A stretch of 64,000 bases of DNA. Origin: Colius striatus. Its lineage: Eukaryota; Chordata; Aves; Coliiformes; Coliidae. The stretch's first letter is position 1; every line of letters starts with the position of its first letter. Position numbers and translations under genes: made by a program. Below, piece by piece: positions 1 to 13,376 of the stretch. The DNA lies in the NCBI RefSeq assembly GCF_028858725.1, contig NC_084763.1, forward strand, positions 6,820,001 through 6,884,000. Direction: 5' to 3'. Below the pieces are notes generated by a model. It was not told where the DNA came from. It saw only the letters and a program-made list of their open reading frames with translations, and did not search any database.

Positions 1-237
1 AGCATTAATATCGTGCAAACAGCAGCAGGCCTTAGAAAACACAGCCACGACAAATGGAGTTTGTTGGATGAGTGGGCAGTCACCTTACAGTGACTCAGGT
101 AGATATAATACTGATATGGGAGAAGTGAAGCTTATTTAAGTTTTGTCTGTACTCATGTCTGGATTCCAGCTACATGCTCTAGAAGAAGAACCTTTGCTAT
201 TCTTGTCCATAGCTTAGAAGTTGCAAGAACAAAACTT
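1..237. other. intergenic sequence at left edge
   Basis: No gene, RNA or repeat was recognised. In other vertebrates the next gene in this direction is the transferrin gene, but nothing of it is visible here. Confidence 0.6.
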
Positions 238-500
238 CATAGAATCACAGAATTCTGTGAGTAGCAAGGGCCCTCTAGAGATCATCCAGTTCAACTTCCC
301 TGCCAAAGTAGGTTCATCTCAATCAGGGGACACAGGAACATGTCCAGGCAGGTTTGAAACCTCCAGAGAAGGAGCCTCCACATCTTCCCTGGGCAGCCTG
401 TACCAAGGCCCCCTCACCCTTACAGCAAGAAAGTTTTCCCTCGTGTTTAAGTGGATTTTTTTGTGTTCCAGCTAATGCCAATTTCCTCTTGTAATTACTT
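238..500 (-). mobile_element. CR1 LINE 3' fragment (antisense)
   Basis: Begins with catagaatcacagaattctg, the reverse complement of the CR1 3' tail, and continues through the gatcatccagt, ggagcctccac and gggcagcct blocks. The inner end fades near 480-500. Upstream of TOPBP1. Confidence 0.85.
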
Positions 501-850
501 ACCGTATTTCGTTTGGAGAGGCAATAAGGATGGAAATAGGACGCCCACAACTCCAACCTCTCCCAGGCTCTGGCAGCTGTGACACTCTGACCCCCAGCAG
601 ACGTCAGCAGCACCAACACCCCACATCTATTCCAAGTGAACCCCCTTGATAGGCTTCAGGGTTTTTAGGAGAGCAGGTGCCAGCTGTGGGGCACACTGAG
701 ACTTGGGAAGCAGCCTTTGTGGCCACCTCCTTCGGCAGCAACAATTCCCAGACCGCAGAGGACCGTCCTCCATCTTACTGCTCAGTACAGCCCCCCTGGG
801 CACCCTGCTGCCCTCAACCGCGCACTGGCCTACCGCAGCCCCACTCATGG
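500..850. other. spacer between the CR1 fragment and the TOPBP1 CpG island
   Basis: Moderately GC-rich, unique-looking sequence. Short open frames on both strands show no family resemblance. It may include distal promoter sequence. Confidence 0.5.
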
Positions 851-1002
851 GCGCCAAGCTGAGGGTACTGCACTGGCAACTAATGAGGTGCGAGGGATAC
901 GGCGCGGGAGGAGGCGGAGGCAGGCCGGGCACAGCCGGCCATAACTCCCCTCAGGCCGCCACACGCCGTTCCCGCTCCTCCCTTGGGAGAGCGCACGCGC
1001 GA

Positions 1003-1010
1003 TGACGTAA
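1003..1010 (+). promoter_or_regulatory. CRE-like site (TGACGTAA)
   Basis: A near-consensus cAMP response element (ATF/CREB family) sits inside the CpG island about 110 bases upstream of the probable exon 1 donor. Binding is inferred from the motif only. Confidence 0.5.
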
Positions 1011-1065
1011 CGGCGCGGGCCCGCCCCTCCCCACGCCCCGCCCCCATGCGCGGGCCCGACCTCCC

Positions 1066-1075
1066 GCGCATGCGC
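1066..1075. promoter_or_regulatory. NRF1 palindrome (GCGCATGCGC)
   Basis: A perfect palindromic NRF1 core lies about 45 bases upstream of the exon 1 donor. NRF1 sites this close to the start are typical of TATA-less CpG promoters. A second identical palindrome lies in the CDV3 promoter. Confidence 0.6.
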
Positions 1076-1079
1076 AGTG

Positions 1080-1120
1080 CGAAGGCGCCGGTTTCCCGCC
1101 CGCTGTGGAGGCGCTGCGCG
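1080..1120 (+). other. TOPBP1: probable TOPBP1 exon 1 (5'UTR, non-coding)
   Basis: Coding exon 2 starts with a clear acceptor (cag at 1530-1532), so a non-coding first exon must lie upstream in the CpG island. A donor-like gtgggt at 1121 or gtgagg at 1125 follows the NRF1 site and is the best candidate exon 1 end. The transcription start cannot be read from sequence. Confidence 0.45.
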
Positions 1121-1539
1121 GTGGGTGAGGGGTTGGGGTCGGTTCCCTCAGCTGCTTTGGGGTCGGGGTCGCGGTGGGAATCAGTCCTCCCTCCTGGTTT
1201 GGGCCAGAGTCGCGATGGGGTGCGCGGTTAAACCGGCAGCGCAGAGCATCCGCTGCGGGAGTAGGAGCCGGTGGGTGCGCGGGAGCTTTAGGGTGGCCGC
1301 ACCGGGCGGCAGCAGGGCCCCGCTGATCCTGGGGCTTCCCAGTAGGCCGAGTGTCCTGGAGTCGGCGTCCAGGGGTCGGTGCCGAGGCTGGGCGGCGTGG
1401 GGCAGGCCCGTGGGGCGGCGGGGACAGGGACAGGGACGAGAGGCGCCTGGAGGTGGGCTTTGCGTCCCGTCCCGCCGCGGTTCCGTGCGACGCCGACAAT
1501 GTCCGGACGCTAACTGGATTTTGCCTTCGCAGTTAAAGG

Positions 1540-1620
1540 ATGAACAGTAGCAAGGAGCCGTTTTTTGTGAAATTCGTAAAATCTTCTGGGAACTCGGAGT
1601 ATTTTTGTAAAGCTCTCGAG
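1540..1620 (+). CDS. TOPBP1: TOPBP1 exon 2, first coding exon (aa 1-27)
   Basis: The exon begins at 1533 after cttcgcag. The ATG at 1540 follows an in-frame TAA two codons upstream, which fixes the start. It opens with [12 protein letters not shown], matching the conserved TopBP1 N-terminus that begins BRCT0. The donor gtaagt at 1621 is strong, and the intron is phase 0. Confidence 0.95.
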
Positions 1621-4600
1621 GTAAGTCGGCTTGATCACCGCAATGAGCTTGGTGAATTGTCTGATTAAATGATTTCTCCGGTAGCTTGTATGTATGAATC
1701 TGGAAAGAAAGTTGTTTCTGTAACAGATGCTTAGTGTTTATTAAGGTTTGTTAAACAAGGACAATTTTGTTGAAGAAGTTACTTTTTGAACAAGAAATAA
1801 TTATAATGTTAAAACCCATTGACGGTGAAGTGACTTAGTGTGAAAGGTCTGAGTGGTTGGTGCTCAGTTATCTGAGCACTAAGCAAACTTAGGAAGGACA
1901 CTGTAAATTGTTTTCCACCTTGTGAGGTTACTGGGGGCTAAAATGTCGCAGGATCGGGCCCTGAAAGTTTGTATGATGAGCGCTTGTGAAGACTTGGGAG
2001 AATGAGGGGGATACTGTTGAGTTATTTTAAGGCTTGATTTGGCCACTATACTCTTGCACAGTAGCTTTGTTGTGAGATGTACCTGTGTAGTTTTCACAGG
2101 ACTGGCTATTTGTGATGTGTTAATTAATTAAATGTTGTATGCTCTGTTTATCTGCAGTCTATAAAAGAATTTCAGTCAGAACAACATCTCCAGATCCTTG
2201 AAGAAGAAACAGCTCTTAATATAAAAGAAAATGATAAATCACTTTACATTTGCGATCCTTTTAGAGGCTCTGTTTTCAATCATCTCAAAAAGGTATGCTA
2301 CCCATCAACTTACTTCTAGCTATATTATTTCTTTTCTAGAAGCATTCATGTCCATAATTACACACCATATGTTCTCTTTGCACTGAATGTAGCCATGCAA
2401 AGCAATAACTTGAGTTATGCTGGAGTTGCTAACACTGGCTCTCACACTTTTTTTACCTCCTGAGTAACATGATTTTGTCAGACCCACAAGGAATTGTCTC
2501 ACAGGCAACAACAGGCTAGCTGAAATTCTCTGACATTCTCTGGAATCTGCTGCTTTTATTGAGGCCAGAAAACCTACGAGGACTGTACTGAAAATCCACA
2601 GCTAAAAGTAAAAACAAAACTTGTGAGCTCCCTAGAGATGCTAGAGGATAAACCAAAGGCCCTGTCTTCCTCAGAACTGAGGGGCAGGAAAAGCTTTCCT
2701 TATACCACTCTACCTTCTGCTAATTTTCTTTGATTTAGTTTTGTTTTGTTTCTTTTTTTTTCTGTTATTTTCTTGCAGCTTGGTTGTAGAATTGTTGGAC
2801 CACAGGTAGTCCTGTACTGCATGCAGTCGCAGCGATGTGTCCCAAGAGCTGAGTATCCTGTGTACAATATGACCATGGCTGATGTAACAGTATCCTGCAC
2901 CAGTCTGGAAAAAGATGTTAGGGTAATGCATTGTACAAGATTGATTGTTTATCTGATTATCATTGATGTTTGCTTCAGATTGCTCATTGCCAAGGCAGCA
3001 ATCATACTATCTAACTCTGCCTGTATCTAGGAACATCTGATCTTTCTATGGTTGCTAGATAATACATGGTTTGTGTAGAGAGTTGTGTGGAGAAAAAGGA
3101 AGTTTAACTTAGAAGTATTTCATAGAATGGTAGGGATTGGGAGGGACCTTTAGAGATCATCCAGTCCAACCCCCCTGCCAAAGCAGGTCCCACCTGGATC
3201 AGGTCACACAGGAATGTGTCCAGGCAGGTTTTGAAGACCTTATGTAGTACGTTATATATTACATTATGTAATGCATAAATGTGTATTTGATGGTGTATCT
3301 ATGCATGCACATTTATATAATATGTAAGCATATGCATATATAATCCTATAAAATTCCAGCTATATTAATATATCAGGAAATGTATGTTTTGGGGATTTTT
3401 TTAACTGATTAGACAGATCACTTAGCTTGACAGTTTGCAGCTATAATACTACAGACAACATGCTCTGTTTATGGGTACTCAAAGCTACATGGTAAAGACT
3501 TAATACCCAGTCAACTGTGGTTTAAATAGTTTATCTTCAAAGTTAGTTTTTTATTTATTCTGATATCTGCTTTTAATTTATACTACCTAAAATGTCAGCC
3601 ATCCATAAAGTTTTACTCAGACAGTGTGATTGGGTTTTTATGAAGACAATGTATTGTATCCAGCTTATCATAAATGCAAATAAAATGAGAGTTATATTTG
3701 GTGGGTTTTATGGCTTCCACATATATCCATCTTGGTTTTTTGAACAGTTTTCTTAGGACAAACCCTGGACAATTGAAATCCACTATTTTGGTTTTTAAGG
3801 TGAATGCAAGTGCAATGTAGGTTCTGTTTTCTTTGATAATTTTCTATGTTTTCCTTCCCTCATCCAGGAAGAAGTTCATAAATATGTACAGATGATGGGT
3901 GGCCGTGTGTACAGAGATCTCAATGTGACAGTAACTCACCTTATAGCTGGAGAAGTTGGCAGCAAGAAATACTTAGTAGCTGCTTCTCTGAAAAAACCTA
4001 TTTTGCTTCCCTCTTGGGTTAAGGCACTGTGGGATAAGTCCCAGCAAAGGTATAAAAAGGGAAAGCAAAGCTGGTTGTGTTTTGTGGACTGATAGTTCTT
4101 ATGATGATACAGACAACTTTAGTGGAATTTAGGTGGAAGAAAACCATATTTTTTTCCTTTTATCTTTTAGCATGATGAGATACACTGATGTTAACATGGA
4201 AGACTACGTTTGCCCATTGTTCCTTGGCTGTACCATTTGTGTGACTGGATTAAGTAGTTCGGATAGGAAAGAAGTCCAGCGCCTCACTGCTGAACATGGT
4301 GGGCAATACACGGGGCAGCTCAAGATGAATGAATGTACTCACCTCATAGTTCAAGAGCCAAAAGGTAGAACTTAGACAGTAAATGTGATTTTTCACTTTT
4401 TGAGTTGAAGTGATGTAAGTATATGTAAGGGTTTGAACTATCTCTGTGTCTACTTGAGTATTGGTCTTAATACTTCTGCTTATGGAATCACTGTAGAGTA
4501 ACTAACCCAGGGCACCCTTGCTTTGCTCTGAAGGCATGAGAAAGAGAACCAAAAATCCCAAAGACCCAGATGGTATTTGAGTTAAGAAAAAGGGAGGATC

Positions 4601-7600
4601 CTTGAGGGGATGGAAGAATAAAGAAAACCTGAGTTTTTTGGGAGAGTTGGGTAGGGCTTAATTTGGATGCCGATTGAAGTTGGATTAATGTTTTTTAACT
4701 CATCTATTCTTTGTGCCCTCTACTCCCTACTTGTGCCCTTAGAACTCTCTACTAAGACAAAATGGAAACTCCCTTTCTTTCCTCTTGGGAAGAGAAAAGA
4801 ATTGTAATTTTATTGTGAAAAGAAGGGGAAGGATTTTTGGTTTTCTCCAGTTTTCCTCCTTTTCCCTATGAGGAAGAATCCTGGGACTTTTTTATCTTTG
4901 AGATTTGTTTTTTGTGTGCTTGGAAGTTTTAAACCCATGAGCTAGCCATCAATGAGGTTGATTTTTTTTCTCCAAACTTTATTTAGAGAATATCTAAGCA
5001 GCTTCTTAGAAGAGCCCAGGATAAGACAGCACATTGAAACCAATTATTTGAGTTTTTTCCTTTTCTTAACGTCCAGCCATCTCTCAGTGATTACTGTTTG
5101 AGGCATTAACCTTGATTTGACTTGTGATTTATTGTTTTGCTTATGTTTGAAAGGTCAGAAGTATGAATGTGCCAAAAAATGGAACGTGCACTGTGTGTCT
5201 GTGCAGTGGTTTTCTGACAGCATCGAGAAGGGCTTCTGTCAGGATGAGACGATGTATAAAATAGAGGCTGCATCAAAATGGGGTAGTACACCCAGTACCT
5301 CAACACCTACAAATCATGCCAGCAAGCCTGATAGTAAGTAAAACCTTTTTAAAATACATTAAAGTAAGATAGGAGGAAGAACTGTTTTAGATTAGTCGAG
5401 TGCTGCTTGCTTGTTGCAGTGCTGGTTTGGCGATTTGAGTTTTGATTCTGCTTGTGCTCAAATCACAACAGATTACTTTGATGCACATTGAATATTCCAA
5501 CGTGTGTAGACTTAAAATGTGTGAATAATTGTTTCAAAAGTGAACTTGAATTAGATGTGGGATTGCTTAAGAATCAGCAGTGCATATCTCAGTCTTAGAA
5601 AAGCGTGACTGTTCATTCATTTGTAGTTTAAAACAAATCTGTTAAGAATTTTAGCAGTCTTAGAGGGGAAAACAAGTGTGTGGTTTGGGTTTGGGTGTTT
5701 TTTCCTTCTCTTTTCTCTTCAGATATTTTGTGTTTTTTTTTTACTTGTTCCATGCTATTAACAGCAGGAAACTTAAAAGCATGTTGGAACAGGCTGCCCA
5801 GGGAGGATGTGGAGGCTCCTTCCTTGGAGGTCTTCAAGACCCACCTGGACATGTTCCTATGCAACCTGATCTAGGTGGGACCTCCTTCTGCAGGGGGGTC
5901 GGACCAGATGGTCTCTAAAGGTCCCTTCCAACCCCTACCATTCTATGATTCTATGATTCATTCTATGTTGTAAACAAACATGGTAGGCACAGACAGTTTT
6001 AAATGCATTTTCCATTACTGACTACTACTTCTGGAAGTGGCTGAATGGGAGCACTGAGCATTGCAAACAGAGCACTGGGAATTCAAGTTAGGTCTTATGG
6101 AAACTGCATATAACTCCCTTAAATCACTGAGCTTCGTGTTCATTTCTCTTTGCTGCAGAGGGATCTGTCTGTTGAGAGTATTTTTAGTAGGTGGCCACAA
6201 AACTGAAATAAAGCTTTGAAAATCAAAATTTGTGGCTGCTCTATCATAGATGGAATCCATTTGGGAATAAACAGAAGGTGCATAAGCACTCTTGTTAGTA
6301 AGACTGTACTTGGTCTGTGTGGAAATAAAACTTTTGGTTTAATCATGATTATACTAGTTGAGTATTTTTTGTTCTTCAGACTTTACATTTCCTTCTAGCA
6401 CAACAAAATCATATGTGGCGGTTTGTACCTTGTTTAGTGAAGCAGCAGAGATTGCTGAGCCAAAACTAATGCATCTCTTTTAATTTTAACTTTATTTGCA
6501 GATCATCCCTTTTCGGATGTCAGCCACATTTCCAATATCAATTTGAGTGGTGTTAATGAAACGGCATGTAGTTCTGCTATGAGCAGCAGACTGGATCCTC
6601 TTCCTGATGAACTGGAAAACTTGGATATAAGTTCCTTTCAAGCCCCTGAAGATTTGTTAGATGGTTGTCGAGTACGTTTAGTGATGTATGCTTTGAAGTA
6701 TTCAGTCTTAATCTTGTGGAAGCAACTAGGTTGAAGCAATGGCATTTGCTGCTTGGGTAAATTATTATTTCCTGGTCAGGAGCAAATGCCAGATTTGTTT
6801 AGTGTCCATATCCTTTAGTTCATGTGTGTGTATAATTGTATTAAATATATACTATAAATATGAAATTATATAAACATATGTATTTAAAAACTGAAGTGAA
6901 TGGGTTCTAGAATTGGTTTGTAGTTTTGGGTGGGGTTTGTTTCAGAGATTTTTTTTGATTGTGTGATTTTCATCTGGAGATTCATTCTACTAGTAAATAT
7001 TGTAGTTTTCCTAGATTAATTTGCAAAGATAAATTAATCCCATTCTAAATGCTTAACTTTTTTACTGCTTCTCAGAAGCTGCACCACTAGTTTCTGTGTT
7101 CTGCAGCAGTCAGATTCTACCAAAATATCCTATTTCATTGTTTTTCTTTTTTACATTTTAAAATATCTTTTTCAAAAGCCTTTTATGTTCTGTTCTCTTT
7201 GTAGATCTACCTGTGTGGCTTCAGTGGCAGGAAACTAGACAAGATGAGGAGGCTTATTAATTGCGGTGGTGGCGTTCGATTTAATCAACTTAATGGAGAC
7301 GTTACCCATGTCATTTTGGGGGAAAATAATGATGAACTGAAACACTTTTTGGACAAGACAACTCACAGGTTATGATAACTGTATTGTTTTAAGGTTTACT
7401 TCCACTTTGTTTTCTTTCTCCCACAACCTTGTAAACAGGAAAGCATGGATTGATTTGAAAGTCTTGGCTAGTTCTTGACTTGAATGAGAAGATTTAAAGC
7501 TAGTATTCCCAAGTACATCCTTGTGTGCTGTTGAATACTGTAGTTCTTTGGATAGCCACCTCACTGAGTAGAACAATAGGTATTCTTATTGGTGAAAAGA

Positions 7601-10600
7601 GGTGTTAATATAGTGAGGAGGAAGGATTTGGCAATGCAGCAGCAGCAGATAGAATTTACATTCTGAATTTTTCTGTTTGCAGACTGAAGGAATTAAAAAA
7701 GTCTTGGGTTTGTAAAGTGCTCAAAGCTTGCTTAGTATTGGAGTTAAAAATTACAAGTGTATGTGTGTGCATACTACTATTTGTAGACCAGGAAAGAATC
7801 ACAGTTTTGAAAGCTGCTGTAACTTGTTTGTATAACACTCTGTTTTATAGGCCTCATGTAGTGACAGCAAAATGGTTGCTGGACTCGTTTAGTAAAGGTT
7901 ATCTGCATGCAGTGGAGCAATATATCCCTCTAAATTACCAGCTGTTAGAGAACCCAATTTTGGAGCAACCTGGAATGAAGTCAGTTCTTCCCAAAAAAAC
8001 CAGTGTCTTGAAGAAAGAAGCTGTGAAGGTTACAAAGCACCAGAAAGCTGCTGAAGATGACTTCCTCTCTCAATACATAAACAATGATGCTACATTAGGT
8101 AAGTTCTAGGCTCAGCACACCATAAAAGGTTTAACTGCTTATAATTTGCATGTGAGTTTTGCAGCATTTGCTTATTGAAAAGCTAGCCACATCTGGTATT
8201 TAAACTTCTGTATTTGAACAGAGCTTTATAGAGCAGATTTAAACAAAACCAGCAGAATACTGTAATTTCTTCATGAAACTATTTTGAGTTGTCTTTGCTC
8301 TTCTTGGCAAGCAATTACTATGGGTGGTTGTTTTTGTTGTTTTGTTTTTTCTTCAGATGAAGTTGAAAAACTAACATCCAGAACCATCAATGATACGACT
8401 CACTTGACTGTTCAAGGAGAGAATCAATCTTCTGTCTGTAATGGTTCTTTGGGAGAGTCTTCTGCATTGGCTGAAGGAGGCTTGTTTGTCAAAAAGAGAT
8501 TTCTTCTTTTGGGTTTTGGTGAAGAGGATGAGACCTGTATTGCAGATCTTATAAAGGAGAATGCTGGGAGAGTTCTGCCACTGCAAAGCAGAACCATTGC
8601 AGACTATGCTGTGGTACCTTTGTTGGGGTGCTCAGTGACACCAACAGTGGGTGATGTTGTCACAAATACATGGCTGGTAAGGGAGTTACACTTTCAGTTC
8701 CGCATATAAACTTGTGTCTGTGTCAGAAATACCTCTTGTCAGAAGGCAGAGTTGCCCATGGCTTAAGTGCAAGTAAGATACTGAGAGATCTAGCCTCATT
8801 TCATTTGACATGTACGAAATGAAAGATGCTTTAAAACCTCTGCATCTGTAAGATATCTTTTGTCTGTTTCCCTTCATTTTCTACAGGCTTGTTAAATAGG
8901 GCTTCCTTGTCATGACTCAAAGGCTTCTTGTATGACAGTCTGACAGCAGTTCTGTCAAAATAATGACCTGTAGGAGCTAGCTGACAATTATTTCATTTGA
9001 TATCTTTGTACTTGCTTTTTCTTGTTTTGTGCTTTTTAAAGCTTTTTAACTTGTGGCAAAAGAGCAAGTCATCTTTATAGCTCAAAGTCAATACATGTTA
9101 ACCATATTTGCCAAGAGCAGGGACATGGTGCAGACTAAGGGCTATTGGTATTGTTCAGTGCCAGGTAACTTTCTGAGAAGTCAATCTCTACCCCTCAGAT
9201 AATGCCCTGAACTACTTTAAGGAAGGCTACAGGGTTGGAAGAGTAGTAACTGAAAAGTTCTGGATAATGCCTCAGTCTGTCAAACCTGACAGTTAAAATG
9301 ATCTAGAAAAGAATTTGTGTGATTCTGTGGAGAGTCTTTTGTTTCAGGTATAATGATGGCAGCAAGATTACCTGGTTTTGAGTCTATCAATGCTGTTGTG
9401 TGGCTACTGAAATATTGTTGCCTTTTGTTGCTCTTTGGCTTGATTTACATTTTTTTATCTCTTTCACCTTTTTAAGATAACATGTGTGGAACAGCAGCTG
9501 CTTTTAGATCCCCAGTCCAATCCACTTTTCACACCAGTCCCAGTAATGGAAGGAGTTACCCCCCTGGAAGATTGTGTTCTTTCTTTTAGCCAGTTCATTG
9601 GTGCTGAGAGAGACTCCCTGGTTTATCTGGCAGAACTCCTAGGAGCCAGGTACATTTCCTTTCAGTGTTTCTTCTTGCTCTTAAACGACTAGTGTGATGA
9701 GATCCATTATGTATTTCATTTCTTCTTTTACAGAAGTAACAAATACTAGAGATAGAGCTCTTTTGGATTCTATTCGTTTACAGAACCTAATGCTGAAGCA
9801 ATGAGATGTAATGATATAATTCTTTCCTCTCCTCTAGAGAAATTTAGTCAGTATTGGCTCAGCCTGATTTCTACCAGAATATGCTTAGTCTCCTATTTCC
9901 CAGTGACTGAGTCTCAGTAACTTTTTGCTCTGCTTTAGAACAGTGTTAAAAAAAAGTCTGTTCTTCAGAGTTGGTCTTCAGTTGTCCAGGAGGAGACTGG
10001 CATTCTTCTTCTTCAGTACTCATAGCCAGTGATTGTGCATCATTTTGTAGGAGTTGGGATGGTGAATTATTTGCTTCTAATTCATTAAGATCTTTGAAAA
10101 ACATGAAGAAAAACATATCTGGTCATGAAGTGACAACATTTTATAGCTTAGAGTATTGTTTGATCTGATTTATAGTCTGTTTGAACTCGATTCCTTGCTG
10201 GTGAGTTCTCAGTCCTGCCACTTTCTTGGAAGATGATGTCCTTCATGGTCAGAGAAAAACTGTAATATAAAGGAACCTAATGTTCAATTGGACACTATGC
10301 TTGTTGGCTCCACAAAGGAATCCAGCCTACCCCATTAATCTTGCAGATGAATGTTAGGCCCAGTGTATGATTTGGAAATGGGCATATGGGAGATTTGGAA
10401 ATGGTATATGTCAGAACTTGTGGAATATGAGAAATGTTAATGTCTTCTATACTGATAAAAGCAAAACACTACTGTTTAACTTGGTTTGGTGGGATTTTTT
10501 TTGCATGGAGGTGTAACTTAGGCTGCAAAGTGCAAAATAGAGGGCTCTAAATAATTCTATGGGTTCTTTTTTTGTTGCTTGAATGAGTTTCATAATAGCA

Positions 10601-13339
10601 TAAACTTGCCCTGGGTTAATTTTGTTTATGATTAAATGCATGTTTTATTCCTCTAATCTTAGAGTCCAAGAGTTCTTTGTGCGGAGGGCCAATGCCAAAA
10701 AGGGATTGTTTGCCAGTACCCACCTGGTGGTGAGAGAACCAGACGGTTCCAAGTATGAAGCTGCGAAGAAGTGGAATTTGCCGGCAGTCACCGTAGCTTG
10801 GCTCTTGCAGACTGCGAGGACGGGGCAGAGAGCAGATGAAAGCAAGTTCTTGGTGGAAAATGCAGAGGCTGAAGGTTGGTTATCGGAAGGCTGTGCTGCC
10901 ATTCAGTGGGATCTCAGCCAGCTTGAGAGTTGAGCAGAGAGGAACCTCATGAGGTTCAACAAGGACAAGTGCAGAGATCTGCACCTAGGGAGGAGCAACC
11001 CCATGCACCAGTACAGGCTGGGGATTGACCTGCTGGAGAGCAGCTCTGCAGAGAGAGACCTGGGAGTGCTGGTTAATAATAGAAACCATGAGCCAGCAAT
11101 GTGCCGTCGTGGCCAAGAAGGCCAATGGCATCCTGGGGTGCATCAACATGAGTGTAGCCAGCAGGTCAAGGAAGGTTCTTCTCCCCCTCTACTCTACTGT
11201 GCTGAGGCCTCATCTGGAGTCCTGTGTCCAGTTCTGGGCTCCCAGCTCAAGAGGGCCAGAGAAGTGCTAGAGAGAGGCCAGCACAGGGCCACCAAGATGA
11301 TCAGGGGACTGGAACATATTTCATATGAGGAAAGGCTGCGGGAACTGGGACTGTTTAGTCTGGAGAAGAGGAGACTCAGAGGGGAATCTCATTAATATTT
11401 AAACATACAGAAATGGTGGGTGTCAGGAGGTTGGGGCAGCACTTTTTTATTTTGTATCTAGTGACAGGACAAGGGGTGATGGGATAAAGCTGGAACACAG
11501 AAAGTCCCATTTAAACATAAGGAAAAACTCTTTCACTGTCAAGGAGAGAGAGCCCTGGCACAGGCTGCCCAGGGAGGGTGTGGAGGCTCCTTCTCTGGAG
11601 GTCTTCAATAAACCGCCTGGACATATTCCTGTGTGACCTGATCTAGGTGGGACCTACTTTGGCAGAGGGGGTTTTACTGGATGATCAGCAAAGGTCCCTT
11701 CCAACCCCTGTCATTCTGTGATTCTATGATTCTATGAAGTTAGGGAATACAATCGTGTCATTGTACTGTTTGTTCAGGATTAAGGTGCCAGGTATGAGGA
11801 AATTGTTTTTCCTGACATCTTCAAAGTATTAGAGCTAAAGGACATTGTTCCAAGTTTCTTTTTTTCCCTGTTGTTATGTCATGATTGTAGAAATGTTGCT
11901 GTGTGTTTGCTGCAAGTCTCTTGTACCCATAAGACTGTGAGCTCTCAATCAGTTGGGAGTCAACCTCAGTGTCTCAGCTTTGTCCTTTCTGATGTGTATG
12001 CTGCTCTGCAGATTGCATGGAAATTGATGATAGGTCCAGTTTAGAACTTCTTACCTGTTGGTGTGCAATGACATGATGCCTCCCTCTTCAGTCCTTCATG
12101 CCTACTTTATCTTCTGATGCTTTTGTTCCTTTTCCAGTTATTTCACACCTTTTATTTGGCAATGTTTCTTCCAATTCTTTCACAGTACAGTGATTTAATA
12201 GTGAATGTTGTCAGGTCTGTTTAACAAGTGCCTTTGTGAATTAATTATATGGATCACTAAGTCAGAAGACAAAGGTTATGCTGTTAGCATAGAGACATCT
12301 TACCTGTGTGTTATGTTTTTAAGGAAAAACTAGAGGGGGTGGAGGAATTTCAAGGTTTATTCCTGGCCAAATTTTAGGCCTGTTAGTCCAAAGGCATAAG
12401 GGAGTGGAAGTGTAAATAGTGACCTAAAGAGATGTGATTCAGAGTCATGAATGCTAAATAAATGTTATGTTTTGTGGGAAATAAGGAACCAGGGAGGAGT
12501 TGTTACCTTTAATGTTGAAAGGGAAGAGTTTGTTTTGTGTTACATCTCTTTCTTGGATTTGTATTTTGATAGTTGTCATACCACACATGTGAGCCATACA
12601 AGTATGTGTGGAACCGCAACTGGGTGAGCAGACCAGGGGCTGCTCACTGATTCTCAGACAGTTAGGAGCAAGTTCAGAACCTATGTGATTCAAATGAAGT
12701 AATTAACTGGAAGAGACAAGACACTGGCTTTTAAAATATAGTTGTCAGCTTAAAGCATTTATTGTGGGGGATATGAGTTACTTTTTCTAGGGAAAGAAAG
12801 CTCAGATGAACTTTGCATTGTTGTTTAAATAAAAGTGTAAGATCTGTGTTCAAAAGAAGAATTAGATTGCTTACTATGTTTTCTTCATTTCTTTTAAAGA
12901 TAAGGAGAGTTCCATTACTCAGCTTACCAAGACACCATCAACTGTTAAATCTCCTGACCCAGAACAACCTGCTTACCTCCTTGAAGCTGGAAGAAAACCA
13001 GCTGTGACCCCTCTCGATATCAACAGGTTCCGGAGTAAAGCTTTCCAAGCTGTTATCTCTCATCATATTGGGAAGACAACTCCTCTTACACAAAGAGGAC
13101 TGCCACAGAAAGAGCCATCTTTACATCTTGATACACCATCAAAATTTCTTTCCAAAGACAAGTTATTCAAGCCTTCTTTTGATGTAAAGGTGATCATCTT
13201 TGCAGGTTTTTTTAGTCTGTAGAGCCAGTAGGGTTAAATATGCACTTAAAACCAGCACAAGCCCCTGTGCTTGCCCCTTTTTTTGCTGTTAACATACATG
13301 CTTTCCATTTTGATTAAAGCCAGGAAAACTGGCTCTATT

Positions 13340-13376
<37 letters not shown>

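Larger units (their letters stand above)
850..1500 (+). promoter_or_regulatory. TOPBP1: CpG-island promoter of TOPBP1
   Basis: A GC- and CpG-dense block surrounds the expected transcription start and grades into AT-rich intron after about 1560. It contains a CRE-like site, a palindromic NRF1 site and several GC boxes (for example ccgcccctcc near 1021 and ccccgcccc near 1035) just upstream of the probable first exon. There is no TATA box, as expected for a housekeeping replication gene. Exact island edges were judged by eye. Confidence 0.8.

Noticed and set aside
1077-1550. Open frames in the TOPBP1 CpG island
   Set aside because: They cross the promoter, exon 1 and intron 1 and end inside coding exon 2 in another frame; a base-composition artefact.
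10949-11395. 148-codon frame resembling a protein
   Set aside because: It is the ORF2 C-terminal part of the intron 13 CR1, broken by frameshifts; not a host gene. The same applies to 17163-17612, 24803-25261, 41099-41533 and 60129-60506.
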